Positions 16,504 through 25,038 of a stretch of 61,743 bases of DNA are shown in pieces. Made by a program: the position numbers and the translations under genes. The stretch is from NCBI GenBank assembly GCA_934572335.1, contig CAKTKU010000012.1, positions 1 to 61,743 on the forward strand. The letters run 5' to 3'. Below the pieces are notes generated by a model. The model did not search any database. It had not been told where the DNA came from and saw nothing but the letters and a program-made list of their open reading frames with translations. Positions within the stretch are counted from its first letter, which is position 1. Each line of letters opens with the position of its first letter. The DNA comes from an uncultured Oscillospiraceae bacterium. GTDB lineage: Bacteria > Bacillota > Clostridia > Oscillospirales > Oscillospiraceae.

Positions 16504-17553
16504 ATGAAGAAGATTTCCAAGATCCTCACGCTGGTGCTTGCCCTGTGCATGGTGCTGGCACTCGCAGCCTGCGGCTCTTCCACCGCTCCTGCGGCAACCA
16601 CTGCCCCCGCAGCTGACGGCGATGCCGCAGCTGACACCGGCGCAGCGGCTCCCGCGATCGACTGGCCGAAGAAGAACGTCACCATCATCGTCGGCTACGG
16701 CGCCGGCGGCGACACCGACCTTGCGGCCCGCGTCCTTGCTGACGCTCTGTCCAACAAGCTCGGCGCGAACTTCGTCGTCAACAACCTCGCCGGCGGTTCC
16801 GGCGTTGTCGGCCGTACTGAGCTGCTTGCCAACGACGGCGACGGCTACACCCTCATGTTTGACCAGCCGGGTTCCCCCATCACTCAGGTCCTCATGGGCA
16901 ACACCACCTATGAGCTTGACGAGGCTGGCACGCCCATCGCGGTCGTCGGTGTTTCCCCCTGCGCCCTGTGCGTGAAGAAGGACAATGCCCTCGGCATCAA
17001 CAACATGGACGACCTCATCGCCTATGCTCAGGCTAACCCCGGCAAGCTCACCTATGCCATCCCCGGCCAGTTCACTTCTGCTCACCTCGCCGCGCTGAAT
17101 GCGTTCTCCGCTCTCGGTGTTGAGGCGACCAGCGTCTCCACCGACGGCACTGCCACCTGCGTTACCGAAGTTCTCGGCAACCATGTCGATGCTATGATCG
17201 TTCCTCTCTCCGGTGCACAGCAGTATATTGCTTCCGGCGACATGATCCTTGTCGGTCTCTCCGCTCCCTCTGATTTCGAGCCCGATGCTCCTCTGCTCTC
17301 CGCATACGAGGGTGTCAGCGATTACAACACCTGGTACTCCATCTGGGGCGGCAACGGCATGGATCCCGCACTCGCCCAGTACATCAGCGAGCAGATCGGC
17401 GCTGTCCTTGAGGACGAAGCCCTTGCAAAGAGCCTCGCAGACCTCGGTATTGAGGTTCAGTTCCAGGATTACGCCGCGACCGTTGAGACTGCCAACAACT
17501 ACCGCACCATCATCAAGGACGCTCTGGTTGCCGGCGGCGCACTTAGCGAGTAA
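16504..17553 (+). CDS. tctC: Tripartite tricarboxylate transporter substrate-binding lipoprotein (TctC-type)
   Basis: The 349-residue protein has a lipoprotein signal peptide (lipobox LAAC, Cys23), a low-complexity Ala/Thr/Asp linker and the TctC/Bug fold. Family hallmarks are KNVTIIVGYGAGGDTDLAARVLA and VVNNLAGGSGVVG near the N-terminus. It captures a carboxylic acid outside the membrane and hands it to TctAB. The ligand may be a di- or tricarboxylate or an aromatic acid; Bug proteins are diverse. AAGGAG precedes the ATG. Codon use is more T-ending than in neighbouring genes, consistent with high expression. Confidence 0.93.
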   Translation: MKKISKILTLVLALCMVLALAACGSSTAPAATTAPAADGDAAADTGAAAPAIDWPKKNVTIIVGYGAGGDTDLAARVLADALSNKLGANFVVNNLAGGSGVVGRTELLANDGDGYTLMFDQPGSPITQVLMGNTTYELDEAGTPIAVVGVSPCALCVKKDNALGINNMDDLIAYAQANPGKLTYAIPGQFTSAHLAALNAFSALGVEATSVSTDGTATCVTEVLGNHVDAMIVPLSGAQQYIASGDMILVGLSAPSDFEPDAPLLSAYEGVSDYNTWYSIWGGNGMDPALAQYISEQIGAVLEDEALAKSLADLGIEVQFQDYAATVETANNYRTIIKDALVAGGALSE

Positions 17554-17578
17554 TTCCAACAGTAAATAGCAAGCTGTT

Positions 17579-17620
17579 TTGCGCGAAGCCGAGTATATGA
17601 TTATATTTGACTTCGCGCAA
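17579..17620 (+). other. Intercistronic hairpin between tctC and tctB
   Basis: A perfect 10-bp stem (TTGCGCGAAG / CTTCGCGCAA) with a 22-nt loop lies between the stop of tctC and the ribosome site of tctB, with no T-run. Such hairpins behind binding-protein genes commonly stabilise the upstream mRNA and raise the binding-protein to permease ratio. Confidence 0.7.
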
Positions 17621-17643
17621 TCCTTTAGCGAAAGGAAATAAAT

Positions 17644-18150
17644 ATGCCTGAAGTAAACTCCACCAACGAAAAAAAGGCGAGAGGTCTGAATAAGGGGCTG
17701 CTTTGCGCGATTCCCTGTCTCATCCTCTCCGTTGTCTGCCTTGTATGCTCGCGCACCTACCCTAAGCTGCAGGCGGACTATATGCAGGTCTCCGCGTCGT
17801 TCTTCCCGACGTTCGTTTCTGTGATGATGGTCGCTATGTCCGTCATCATGCTCATTGAGGCAATTGTCAAGCCCAAGTATGCCGAACCGCTTACGCCCGA
17901 TCAGAAGAAGGGCTACATCCGCGGTCTGCTCGCGATACTCAATATCATTGCCTACGCGCTGCTCTTCAAGCCACTGGGCTACATTGTCTCTTCCATCATT
18001 GCCGTTTTCCTCATGATGCTCATCTTCGGCAACAGAAAGTGGAAGATAATGATACCCATCAGCATAATTCTCCCCATAATCCTTTACCTTGTGTTCTATT
18101 ACCTCATGCAGACCGCGCTTCCCGCCGGTATCCTGCAATTCATGCTTTAA
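17644..18150 (+). CDS. tctB: Tripartite tricarboxylate transporter small membrane subunit (TctB-type)
   Basis: The 168-residue protein has four predicted membrane helices and the typical TctB profile: helix 1 (LLCAIPCLILSVVCLVC), a periplasmic stretch ending in the ASFFPTFVSVMMV helix, then two helices after a charged loop. It partners with TctA in the membrane to form the secondary transporter. AAAGGA lies 8 bases before the ATG. The position between tctC and tctA fixes the assignment better than the sequence alone, since TctB proteins are poorly conserved. Confidence 0.88.
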   Translation: MPEVNSTNEKKARGLNKGLLCAIPCLILSVVCLVCSRTYPKLQADYMQVSASFFPTFVSVMMVAMSVIMLIEAIVKPKYAEPLTPDQKKGYIRGLLAILNIIAYALLFKPLGYIVSSIIAVFLMMLIFGNRKWKIMIPISIILPIILYLVFYYLMQTALPAGILQFML

Positions 18151-18170
18151 GAAAGGCGGTATAGTGTAAT

Positions 18171-19649
18171 ATGGATCTAGCCAGTATTCTCACTTTCACC
18201 AACATACTCATCTGTATGCTCGGTGTTGCCGCCGGTATTGTCATCGGCGCGCTGCCCGGTCTCACGCCCACCATGGGCGTGGCGCTCCTGCTGCCAATCA
18301 CTTTCGGCATGGATATGCTACCCTCGTTCGCCCTGCTGCTCGGCATTTATGTCGGCGGCACTTACGGCGGCTCCATCGCGGCTATCCTCATCCGCACGCC
18401 CGGCACGCCTCAGGCTGTTGCCACCGTGCTGGACGGTTATCCTCTCGCACGCTCCGGCAAGGCTTCCGAGGCGCTTTCCACCGCGTGTATCGCCTCCGGC
18501 TTCGGCGGCATCTTCTCCAACATCGTGCTCATCTGCCTCGCCGGTCAGATCGCAAAGGTCGCCCTCGCGTTCGGCCCTGCCGAGTATTTCGCGATTGGCA
18601 TCTTCGGTCTCAGCATGGTTGCCAGCTTCTGTGCAAAGAGCATTTCCAAGGGGCTCTTCGCCTGCGGCGTCGGTCTCATGATCAGCACCATCGGCGTTGA
18701 CCAGATCGGCGGAATGAGCCGCTTTGCCTACACCAAGAGCATGCTTGGCGGCATTCAGACCGTCTCCGCACTTATCGGACTTTTCGCTATTACCGAGGTC
18801 ATTGTCAAGGCTGTTGACTCTGTCAACCATGTCAAGATGGAGGACACTGTTGTTTCCAGCAAGCTCGTCCCGTTTTCCGAGATCAAGCACAACATCCTGA
18901 ATATGTTCCGTTCCGCGGCTATCGGCACGTTCGTCGGCATTGTCCCCGCCACCGGCGGCGGCATCGCGGCCTTCCTCGCCTATAACGAGGCGCGCCGTGC
19001 CTCCAAGCACCCTGAGATGTTCGGCGAGGGCGCATATGAAGGCCTCTTCGCGGCTGAGACCGCCAATAACGGCGTCACGGGCGGCGCGCTTGTCCCGCTG
19101 CTCACGCTCGGTATCCCCGGCGACACTATCACCGCCGTTCTCATGGGCGCGCTCACCATTCAGGGACTCACTCCCGGTCCCATGCTCTTCCAGAACAACC
19201 CCGAGGTCATCACCGGCATTTACACCATGCTGCTTGTCTGCAACATTTTCATGATAATCCTCGGCCTTGCCGGAACGAGACTTTTCATGCACGTCATCAA
19301 GATACCCAACGATGTGCTCCTGCCCTGCGTCATGCTGCTGTGCTTCATCGGATCCTTTGCCTCCGGCAACAAGATCTTCGATGTCGGCACTGCCGTTGTC
19401 ATGGGCATCGTCGGCTTCCTCTTCACGCTTGGTGAGATACCTGCTGCGCCGTGCCTGCTCGGCATAATCCTCGGCTCCACTGTTGAGACGAACTTCCGCC
19501 GCGCAATGGTCATCTCCAACGGCAGCTACTCCATCTTTGTGCAGAAGCCCATTTGCCTTGTCTTTCTCCTTATTTCGCTCGCGTCCATCCTCTTCGTCGC
19601 TTTCCGCGATGTGCTTCCCGGAAAGAAAAAGACCGTAAAGGACGCCTGA
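18171..19649 (+). CDS. tctA: Tripartite tricarboxylate transporter permease (TctA-type)
   Basis: The 492-residue permease has about 12 transmembrane segments. It carries the conserved TctA motifs GALPGLTPTMGVALLLPITFG and YGGSIAAILIRTPGTP, then GIVPATGGGIAAFLAYNEA and LTLGIPGDTITAVLMGAL. It forms the ion-coupled transport pathway with TctB and receives substrate from TctC. It starts 20 bases after tctB and is followed by hairpins at 19680 and 19756, so the operon is tctCBA. Confidence 0.93.
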   Translation: MDLASILTFTNILICMLGVAAGIVIGALPGLTPTMGVALLLPITFGMDMLPSFALLLGIYVGGTYGGSIAAILIRTPGTPQAVATVLDGYPLARSGKASEALSTACIASGFGGIFSNIVLICLAGQIAKVALAFGPAEYFAIGIFGLSMVASFCAKSISKGLFACGVGLMISTIGVDQIGGMSRFAYTKSMLGGIQTVSALIGLFAITEVIVKAVDSVNHVKMEDTVVSSKLVPFSEIKHNILNMFRSAAIGTFVGIVPATGGGIAAFLAYNEARRASKHPEMFGEGAYEGLFAAETANNGVTGGALVPLLTLGIPGDTITAVLMGALTIQGLTPGPMLFQNNPEVITGIYTMLLVCNIFMIILGLAGTRLFMHVIKIPNDVLLPCVMLLCFIGSFASGNKIFDVGTAVVMGIVGFLFTLGEIPAAPCLLGIILGSTVETNFRRAMVISNGSYSIFVQKPICLVFLLISLASILFVAFRDVLPGKKKTVKDA

Positions 19650-19679
19650 GCGCAGTTTTTCCCTCCTTAAACCCCTCAG

Positions 19680-19711
19680 TTTCAGTCCTCCTCAATCGAG
19701 GAGTGCTGAAA
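19680..19711 (+). other. Hairpin downstream of tctA, no T-run
   Basis: TTTCAG and CTGAAA enclose CTCCTC / GAGGAG around a 4-nt loop, with one 2-by-2 internal mismatch. It lies 30 bases after the tctA stop. It may protect the 3' end of the message; the clear terminator is 45 bases farther on. Confidence 0.5.
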
Positions 19712-19755
19712 CGTGCGGGGTGCATACAAATCGGACGGTCTCAAGCCGCCACCCG

Positions 19756-19798
19756 ACCGAGACGAGACTGCTGTCCGCCTCGGTTTGTTTTTATTTTG
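19756..19798 (+). terminator. Terminator of the tctCBA operon
   Basis: A stem around ACCGAG / CTCGGT (19756-19761 with 19779-19784), with further partial pairing, is followed by TTGTTTTTATTTTGT. Confidence 0.7.
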
Positions 19799-19854
19799 TC
19801 TGTATATTAACTTTTTGAAATGTATTATTATAAATTAAATGAGGTAATCACCCA

Positions 19855-20739
19855 ATGAGCGAGCTTTCCAAAGAACAACTCAAAAGCGCGATAAAAGCCG
19901 TCTGGATCCGTTCTCTCACCGAGATACAGCCCGATGTGCTCAATGCGCTTCGCCATGCGCGCGAGGTCGAGACCAGCCCACGCGCCCAGAAGTATCTCGA
20001 TATCATCATCGAAAACGCCGTCACCGCCACGAATAACCACACGGTCATCTGTCAGGACACCGGCGTACCCACGTTTTTCATCAAGACTTCCCTCGGCTTC
20101 CCGTATAAAGACAGCCTCCGCGCCGCCTTTGACGAGGCGCTGCACGAGCTGACCATGGGGGAGTTCCCCATGCGCCCCATGGTCGTCGATCCGCTCACGC
20201 GCGAGGATCGCTGCGACAACACCGGTGTCAACGTCCCTCTCATCCATGTTGAGCTTGAGGAGGGGCTGGAGTATATGGAGATAAAGGCAATGCCCAAGGG
20301 CGCGGGCTCCGGCTATTGGGGCACGCTCACGTTCCTGCCGCCGTCCGCGGGCGTCGCGGGCGTGAAGAAGTTCGTGGTCGATTCCGTCCTGCGCGCAGGG
20401 TCCAACCCCTGCCCGCCGCTCATCGTCGGCGTGGGCATCGGCGGTCCTCTCGAGGAGGTCGCCCGTCTCGCCACTGTGGCATCCTGCCGCCCGATAGACC
20501 GTCCGAATCCGCGCCCCGACCTCGCCGCGCTGGAAAAGGAGTTGTGCGAGGCGCTGAATATGAGCAAGATCGGCGCGATGGGCGTCGGCGGGGACACAAC
20601 GGTGCTCGGCGTGAATATCGAGACCTCCGGCTCGCACAAGCCGTGGCTGCCCGTGGCGGTCAACATCAACTGCTGGCCGGGGCGCAAGGCGGTGTGCCGC
20701 GTCTATCCCGACGGGCGCGTTGAACAGGTCGGAGCGTGA
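19855..20739 (+). CDS. Class I fumarase / tartrate dehydratase alpha subunit
   Basis: The 294-residue protein is the iron-sulfur subunit of the two-chain class I hydro-lyases (FumA N-half, TtdA). Three cysteines suited to ligate the 4Fe-4S cluster are Cys66 (CQDTGVP), Cys186 (NPCPP) and Cys273 (NINCWPGRKA). It adds or removes water at a dicarboxylate double bond. Fumarate, tartrate or a substituted fumarate are all possible substrates. Placement after tctCBA in a carboxylate island makes a pathway-specific hydratase as likely as a central fumarase. The gene starts 56 bases after a terminator, so it should have its own promoter. Confidence 0.9.
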   Translation: MSELSKEQLKSAIKAVWIRSLTEIQPDVLNALRHAREVETSPRAQKYLDIIIENAVTATNNHTVICQDTGVPTFFIKTSLGFPYKDSLRAAFDEALHELTMGEFPMRPMVVDPLTREDRCDNTGVNVPLIHVELEEGLEYMEIKAMPKGAGSGYWGTLTFLPPSAGVAGVKKFVVDSVLRAGSNPCPPLIVGVGIGGPLEEVARLATVASCRPIDRPNPRPDLAALEKELCEALNMSKIGAMGVGGDTTVLGVNIETSGSHKPWLPVAVNINCWPGRKAVCRVYPDGRVEQVGA

Positions 20740-20747
20740 GGTGCAGT

Positions 20748-21365
20748 ATGGCTAAAACAGTTTATCTTACAACCCCCTTGAAGAAGGAGGACATTGAAGC
20801 GCTTGAGATCGACGACGTTGTCTACATCTCCGGCGACCTTTACACAATGATGTATGCGGATCATTTCACCCGCATCATGGACATGATAGATGTCGGGGAG
20901 AAGCCGCCCATGGAGCTTGAGGGTGCGGCGATATACAACACCGGCACGATCTTCCGCCGCATGGAGGACGGAACGTATGACTTCCGTGCCATCGGCACCA
21001 CCACAAGCTCGAAGTTCAACCCCTACACGCCGGATTTCATCCGCAAGACCGGCGTGCGCGCGGTGCTCGGCAAGGGCGGCATGGACAAGAATACGCTCGA
21101 CGCGATGCGCGAGTGCGGGTGCGTGTATCTCGCGCTCGTGGGCGGCTGCTCCGCGATATACACCTGCAAGGTCGACCGGCTTGAGCGCGAATACTGGCCA
21201 GAGACGTGCAGAAGCTGGGCGGACACGCTTCTGAAGCTGAACGTCACGAATTACGGCCCCATGTTCGTCTCCATGGACGCGCACGGCAACAGCATTTATG
21301 AGAGCATCGGCGACCGCGCCGAGGAGAACCGCGGCGAGATATACAAAAAGCTCGGTATAAAGTGA
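20748..21365 (+). CDS. Class I fumarase / tartrate dehydratase beta subunit
   Basis: The 205-residue C-terminal-domain partner of the preceding subunit corresponds to the FumA C-half or TtdB. It has GDLYTMMYADHFTRI, the GPTTS-like GTTTSSKFNPY segment, VLGKGGMD and GGCSAIYT. The start at 20748 was chosen because GAGGT sits 6 bases upstream; an ATG at 20736 overlaps the alpha gene. The beta subunit completes the active site. The next gene begins at or just past its stop. Confidence 0.9.
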   Translation: MAKTVYLTTPLKKEDIEALEIDDVVYISGDLYTMMYADHFTRIMDMIDVGEKPPMELEGAAIYNTGTIFRRMEDGTYDFRAIGTTTSSKFNPYTPDFIRKTGVRAVLGKGGMDKNTLDAMRECGCVYLALVGGCSAIYTCKVDRLEREYWPETCRSWADTLLKLNVTNYGPMFVSMDAHGNSIYESIGDRAEENRGEIYKKLGIK

Positions 21366-21388
21366 AAAAAAGGTGGGAAGGTTTGCGT

Positions 21389-22534
21389 ATGGACTTTTAT
21401 TTCAAGATAACAAGGGAAGAGTATCTCGACGCGATAAAGGGCTTTCTGCGCATGAGACAGCGCAGCATCGCAAATCTTCTCATCTTTCTTTTCATGACGG
21501 TGGGACAGGCGGCGCTCGTCGCGTGGAACATCGTTCGCCTCAGCATCACCGGCGGCACGCGCGCCGCGCTTATCGCCATCTCCGCGCTCATCTGCCTTGC
21601 GCAGGTGTTCTATCAGTGCAGTGTTGAGCTTCGCGCAAGGTCCCAGCTCCGCCGCTCGATGGAGAAGGGGAAGGTAAGCGAGGAGTTCTGGGGGCGGCAG
21701 CATTTATCCCTGAAGGATGAGGTGCTGCGTCTTCACTGCGGCAAGGTCGACTTGAAGTACGACTGCGCGTACTATGACGGCGCGCAGCTTGTCGGCGGCA
21801 TGCTCGTGGTTAGCTTTCGCCGCGGCAAGGACGTGCACCAGCTGCTCATCCCCGTCTCGGCGTTCGCCTCAGACGAGTGGCGGCAGGAGTTTGAAGCGGC
21901 GCTCGCCGCCGCCAAACGCGCCAGCATCCTCGCGGGCTATGCCGAGGCGGCAAAGCCGCGCCCCAATGCGCCCGCGTACTCCGCAGATTTTGACTACACC
22001 GCGGACGGCTTCGCGCGCGACTATGTCCGCGCGGCGCGCCTTGCGTACTCCACCGCCGTGCCCTATGACCTCATGATGATCACAAAGCTCGCTGCTGCGG
22101 CGTTCCTTGTGTATAACATCATCGCCGGGCATATCTCAGGCGCGATGTTCACCGCCTTTGCCATCTTTGTCATCATCATTCTGCTCTATCCCGTGCTCTT
22201 CACGTTCACGCCGTTCATCCGTCAGGTGGCAAAGCGCAATACCCAGTCGCTCTTCGGCGGGCTCGCTTCGGCGCACTGCGCCGTCGATGTCACGGATGAA
22301 AAGCTCATCTTCTCCGGCGACACGTTTTATAATCAGATACCGCTCGCCTCCGTCTACGGCGCGGAGAAACGCCGCGACTTTGCCGCGGTGTATCTCAGGG
22401 ATAACACCGCCGTCGTCATGAAGGTAACGCCGGAAAATGAGCACGAGGTCACGCGCATGACGCTCTATCTTGACACCCTCGGCGCGTCCAACCGCAAAGG
22501 CCGCTTCAGACGCACAAGAAGAGACGACGGGTGA
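21389..22534 (+). CDS. Duplicated YcxB-like membrane protein
   Basis: The 381-residue protein is built from two similar halves. Each has a short cytosolic start, a pair of membrane helices (about 30-80 and 230-285) and a PH-like YcxB domain (HLSLKDEVLRLHCGK ... YDGAQLVGG; VDVTDEKLIFSGDTFYNQIPLASVYG). YcxB-like proteins are of unknown function, possibly signalling or stress related. ATG 21389 has GGAAGG 7 bases upstream; an alternative GTG at 21362 overlaps the fumarase stop. It is probably cotranscribed with the fumarase genes and ends at a terminator. Confidence 0.75.
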   Translation: MDFYFKITREEYLDAIKGFLRMRQRSIANLLIFLFMTVGQAALVAWNIVRLSITGGTRAALIAISALICLAQVFYQCSVELRARSQLRRSMEKGKVSEEFWGRQHLSLKDEVLRLHCGKVDLKYDCAYYDGAQLVGGMLVVSFRRGKDVHQLLIPVSAFASDEWRQEFEAALAAAKRASILAGYAEAAKPRPNAPAYSADFDYTADGFARDYVRAARLAYSTAVPYDLMMITKLAAAAFLVYNIIAGHISGAMFTAFAIFVIIILLYPVLFTFTPFIRQVAKRNTQSLFGGLASAHCAVDVTDEKLIFSGDTFYNQIPLASVYGAEKRRDFAAVYLRDNTAVVMKVTPENEHEVTRMTLYLDTLGASNRKGRFRRTRRDDG

Positions 22535-22558
22535 GGAGAATACTATACAGCAGCCAAC

Positions 22559-22594
22559 AAAACGCCCGAAGAGCAGTGCTTTTCGGGCGTTTAT
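22559..22594 (+). terminator. Terminator after YcxB-like gene
   Basis: A stem of about 11 bp (AAACGCCCGAA with TTCGGGCGTTT) lies just after the YcxB-like gene, with a T-containing tail. Confidence 0.75.
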
Positions 22595-22685
22595 ATGTAC
22601 ACAGTACCAGTGGATTTGCTCGCGTTTTTCTGCTAAAATAGCTGCAAAATACCGGGATGACCCGGCGCTCAGGAGACGCACCGCA

Positions 22686-22921
22686 ATGCAGGAGAAAAAC
22701 GCAAAAGCTTATATAATGATGATAACCTCCGCGCTGATCTTCGGCACGATAGGTATTTTCAGAAAATATATCCCTCTTTCATCTGAAATGCTTGCCTTTT
22801 CGCGCTGATCCTCTCCGCCGCTGTGCTGCATGAGAGCCTCTCTCCGCTCGGCCTTGCCGGGGCGGTGCTCATCATCGGCTCCGCGCTCGTGAGCGAGATA
22901 GACTTCAACAAGCGCGTGTGA
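22686..22921 (+). pseudogene. EamA-family transporter remnant, internally deleted
   Basis: The first 40 codons (MQEKNAKAYIMMITSALIFG...SEMLAFSR) are the N-terminal helix of an EamA/DMT permease and stop at 22808. Shifted by one frame from about 22797 to 22921 comes the last helix of such a protein (LILSAAVLHESLSPLGLAG, IIGSALVSE). A normal EamA protein has about 280-300 residues, so roughly 200 central codons are missing. The junction lies in TTTTCGCGCTGATC. The product cannot be functional. Confidence 0.85.
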
Positions 22922-22925
22922 CTGA

Positions 22926-22955
22926 AAGCGCCTCCGGGACGTCCCGGAGGCGCTT
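22926..22955. terminator. Perfect 30-bp palindrome between convergent genes
   Basis: A 15-bp perfect stem (AAGCGCCTCCGGGAC and its complement) lies between the EamA remnant and the minus-strand phosphofructokinase gene. The T-run is weak on both sides, but the position fits a shared terminator. Confidence 0.65.
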
Positions 22956-22993
22956 GGTGCTTATATAGTGCTGATATGTTGTGTCTGCCCGCG

Positions 22994-24082
22994 TCAGTCG
23001 CCCATGCAGATGCCGATGTCGCGCGCGACCTGAATGATCGGGTGGTCGACGGGCAGGAACTTCGTCTTGCTCGCGGCGTCGTCGAGCGGGATGGAGCATA
23101 TCTCGCCGTTCTGGATGGCGACCATGCGGCCATACTGCTTGTTGATGATGAGGTCGGCGGCGGCGGTGCCGAACTGCGTGGCGAGCACGCGGTCATACGG
23201 GCAGGGGGGACCGCCCCTCTGGTAGTGTCCGGGGACGGTCACGCGGGTCTCCTGCCCGGTGAGCGCCTCCAGCTCCGCCGCGAGGGCGTAGGACACGGTG
23301 GGATAGCGGCTGTTCTCCTTTTTTTTGCGGCTGGCCTCCTCGTCGAGCTTCACATCATCCACGGATACCGCGCCCTCGGCGCACGCGATGATGGAGAAGC
23401 CGCGCCCGGCTCTGTCGCGGCGGGCGATGAGGTCGGCGATCTTGTTCACGTCGTAGGGTATCTCGGGGATGAGGATGGCGTCCGCGCCGCTGGCAATGCC
23501 CGCGTGCAGCGTCAGCCAGCCGGCGTCGCGCCCCATGAGCTCCACAACGAAGGTGCGCCCGTGGGAGCACGCGGTGGAGTGGATGTAGTCAATGACATTC
23601 GTGGCGATGTCGACCGCGCTCTGGAAGCCGAAGGTCGTGTCCGTGCCCCAGATGTCGTTGTCGATGGTCTTGGGCAGGGTGACGACGTTCATGCCCGCGT
23701 CCGCGATGAGCTTGGCGCTCTTCTGCGTGCCGTTGCCGCCCATGATGACAAGGCAGTCGAGATTGAGGCGGTTATAAGTGTCGCGCATGGCGGGGATCAT
23801 GCTCTCGCCGTTCTCGTCGATAATGTCCTTGCCGGGAATGTAGCGCTGGCGCGATGTGCCGAGGATCGTGCCGCCCTGGGTGAGGATGCCGGAGAAATCC
23901 TTCGGCTCCATAAACTTATAGTCGCCGTCGGCGAGACCGCGGTAGCCCGCGTACATGCCGAATATTTCAACGTTATTTTCAAGCTTCTGAAACAGGGCCT
24001 TGCCGACGCCGCGTATCGCCGCGTTGAGACCCTGACAATCGCCGCCGCTTGTGATTATGGCGACGCGAGTCATTCTTTTCAT
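22994..24082 (-). CDS. pfkA: 6-phosphofructokinase
   Basis: The 362-residue protein has the phosphofructokinase fold. Visible motifs are SGGDCQGLNAAIRG for nucleotide binding, GGNGTQKSA, the catalytic PKTIDNDIWGTD loop, MGRDAGWLTLHAG and PGHYQRGGPPCPYDR. The residue pair that separates donors is Gly in GGNGT with Lys in PKTIDND, a combination found in ATP-type group III enzymes; pyrophosphate enzymes normally carry GGDD. ATP is therefore favoured but not certain. It phosphorylates fructose 6-phosphate in glycolysis. AGGAGG lies 9 bases before the start at 24082, and the gene stands alone. Confidence 0.92.
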   Translation of the reverse strand: MKRMTRVAIITSGGDCQGLNAAIRGVGKALFQKLENNVEIFGMYAGYRGLADGDYKFMEPKDFSGILTQGGTILGTSRQRYIPGKDIIDENGESMIPAMRDTYNRLNLDCLVIMGGNGTQKSAKLIADAGMNVVTLPKTIDNDIWGTDTTFGFQSAVDIATNVIDYIHSTACSHGRTFVVELMGRDAGWLTLHAGIASGADAILIPEIPYDVNKIADLIARRDRAGRGFSIIACAEGAVSVDDVKLDEEASRKKKENSRYPTVSYALAAELEALTGQETRVTVPGHYQRGGPPCPYDRVLATQFGTAAADLIINKQYGRMVAIQNGEICSIPLDDAASKTKFLPVDHPIIQVARDIGICMGD

Positions 24083-24194
24083 TGCTGCCTACCTCCTATT
24101 ACTTCATGATATATTATGTTACATAGCACCGAAAAAAGCAATTGTTAAATCATACAGATTCGGCGAAATAACGGCGGCTGAAATGAAATGCGGA

Positions 24195-24223
24195 TTGCTA
24201 TTTTAGCCATAGCATGATAAAAT
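24195..24223 (+). promoter_or_regulatory. Sigma-70 promoter of the SDR gene
   Basis: TTGCTA (24195-24200)-N17-TAAAAT (24218-24223) lies 31 bases upstream of the SDR start. Confidence 0.55.
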
Positions 24224-24254
24224 CAAATAAAAAACAGCGATTGGAGACAACACC

Positions 24255-25016
24255 ATGAAAATTGCAGTGATAACCGGCGCGTCGTCCGGCATGGGGCGGG
24301 AGTTCGTCTATGCCTTCGATAAGGACGAGCAGTTTGACGAGCTTTGGGTGATCGCCCGGCGCGAGGATAGGCTTGTGGAGCTTCAGAGCCGGTGCCGCGC
24401 GCGTGTGCGCCCGATAGTGCTCGACCTCGGACAGAGGGAGAGCTTTGATGTGTATAAAAAGCTTTTGGAGCGCGAGAAGCCGGAGATCGCGGTGCTCGTC
24501 AACGCGGCGGGCTTCGGTCTGTTCGGCGTGTTCACCGAAATGGACAGGGATCGCCAGCTCGATATTGTCGACCTCAACTCCCGCGCGCTGACGGCGATGT
24601 GCCACATGAGCATTCCCTATATGACTTCCGGCAGCCGCATCGTGAACATGGGGTCAATGTCCTCGTGGCAGCCTGTGCCGTACATCAATGTTTACGGCGC
24701 GTCGAAGGCGTATGTGCTGAGCTTTTCCCGCGCGCTGGGGGTGGAGCTGCGCGGTCAGGGCATACACGTGATGACCGTGTGCCCCGGCTGGATAAAGACG
24801 GAGTTTTTCAGCCACGCCATACACGACAACACCGTCAACTACTTCAACCGTTATTATACGCCGGAGCAGGTCGTGAACAAAGCGGTGAAGGATCTCAAAA
24901 AGAGAAAAACCGTGTCTGTGCTGGGCTTTCCGGAGCGTATGCAGGTCAGGCTGGTGAAGCTTCTGCCGACGGACATGGTGATGAACACATGGTGCCGCCA
25001 GCAGGGCAAGAAATAA
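24255..25016 (+). CDS. Short-chain dehydrogenase/reductase
   Basis: The 253-residue classical SDR has the TGASSGMG cofactor loop at residues 7-14 and NAAG at about 83. The catalytic Ser134, Tyr147 and Lys151 are in NMGSMSSW and YGASK, with Asn108 in the DLNSR helix. It reduces or oxidises a carbonyl/hydroxyl group with NAD(P)H. The CPGWIKTEF segment and the C-terminal extension resemble the DltE/YqjQ-like subgroup. The substrate is unknown. TTGGAG precedes the ATG, and a small hypothetical gene follows at 22 bases. Confidence 0.9.
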   Translation: MKIAVITGASSGMGREFVYAFDKDEQFDELWVIARREDRLVELQSRCRARVRPIVLDLGQRESFDVYKKLLEREKPEIAVLVNAAGFGLFGVFTEMDRDRQLDIVDLNSRALTAMCHMSIPYMTSGSRIVNMGSMSSWQPVPYINVYGASKAYVLSFSRALGVELRGQGIHVMTVCPGWIKTEFFSHAIHDNTVNYFNRYYTPEQVVNKAVKDLKKRKTVSVLGFPERMQVRLVKLLPTDMVMNTWCRQQGKK

Positions 25017-25038
25017 AAAAAGATAAGGAGAGCATGCA

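Noticed and set aside
8720..21365. Assignment of the island to a named pathway (nicotinate, phloroglucinol, gallate or citramalate fermentation)
   Set aside because: Diagnostic enzymes of each (for example methyleneglutarate mutase, phloroglucinol reductase, citramalate lyase) are absent from the window.
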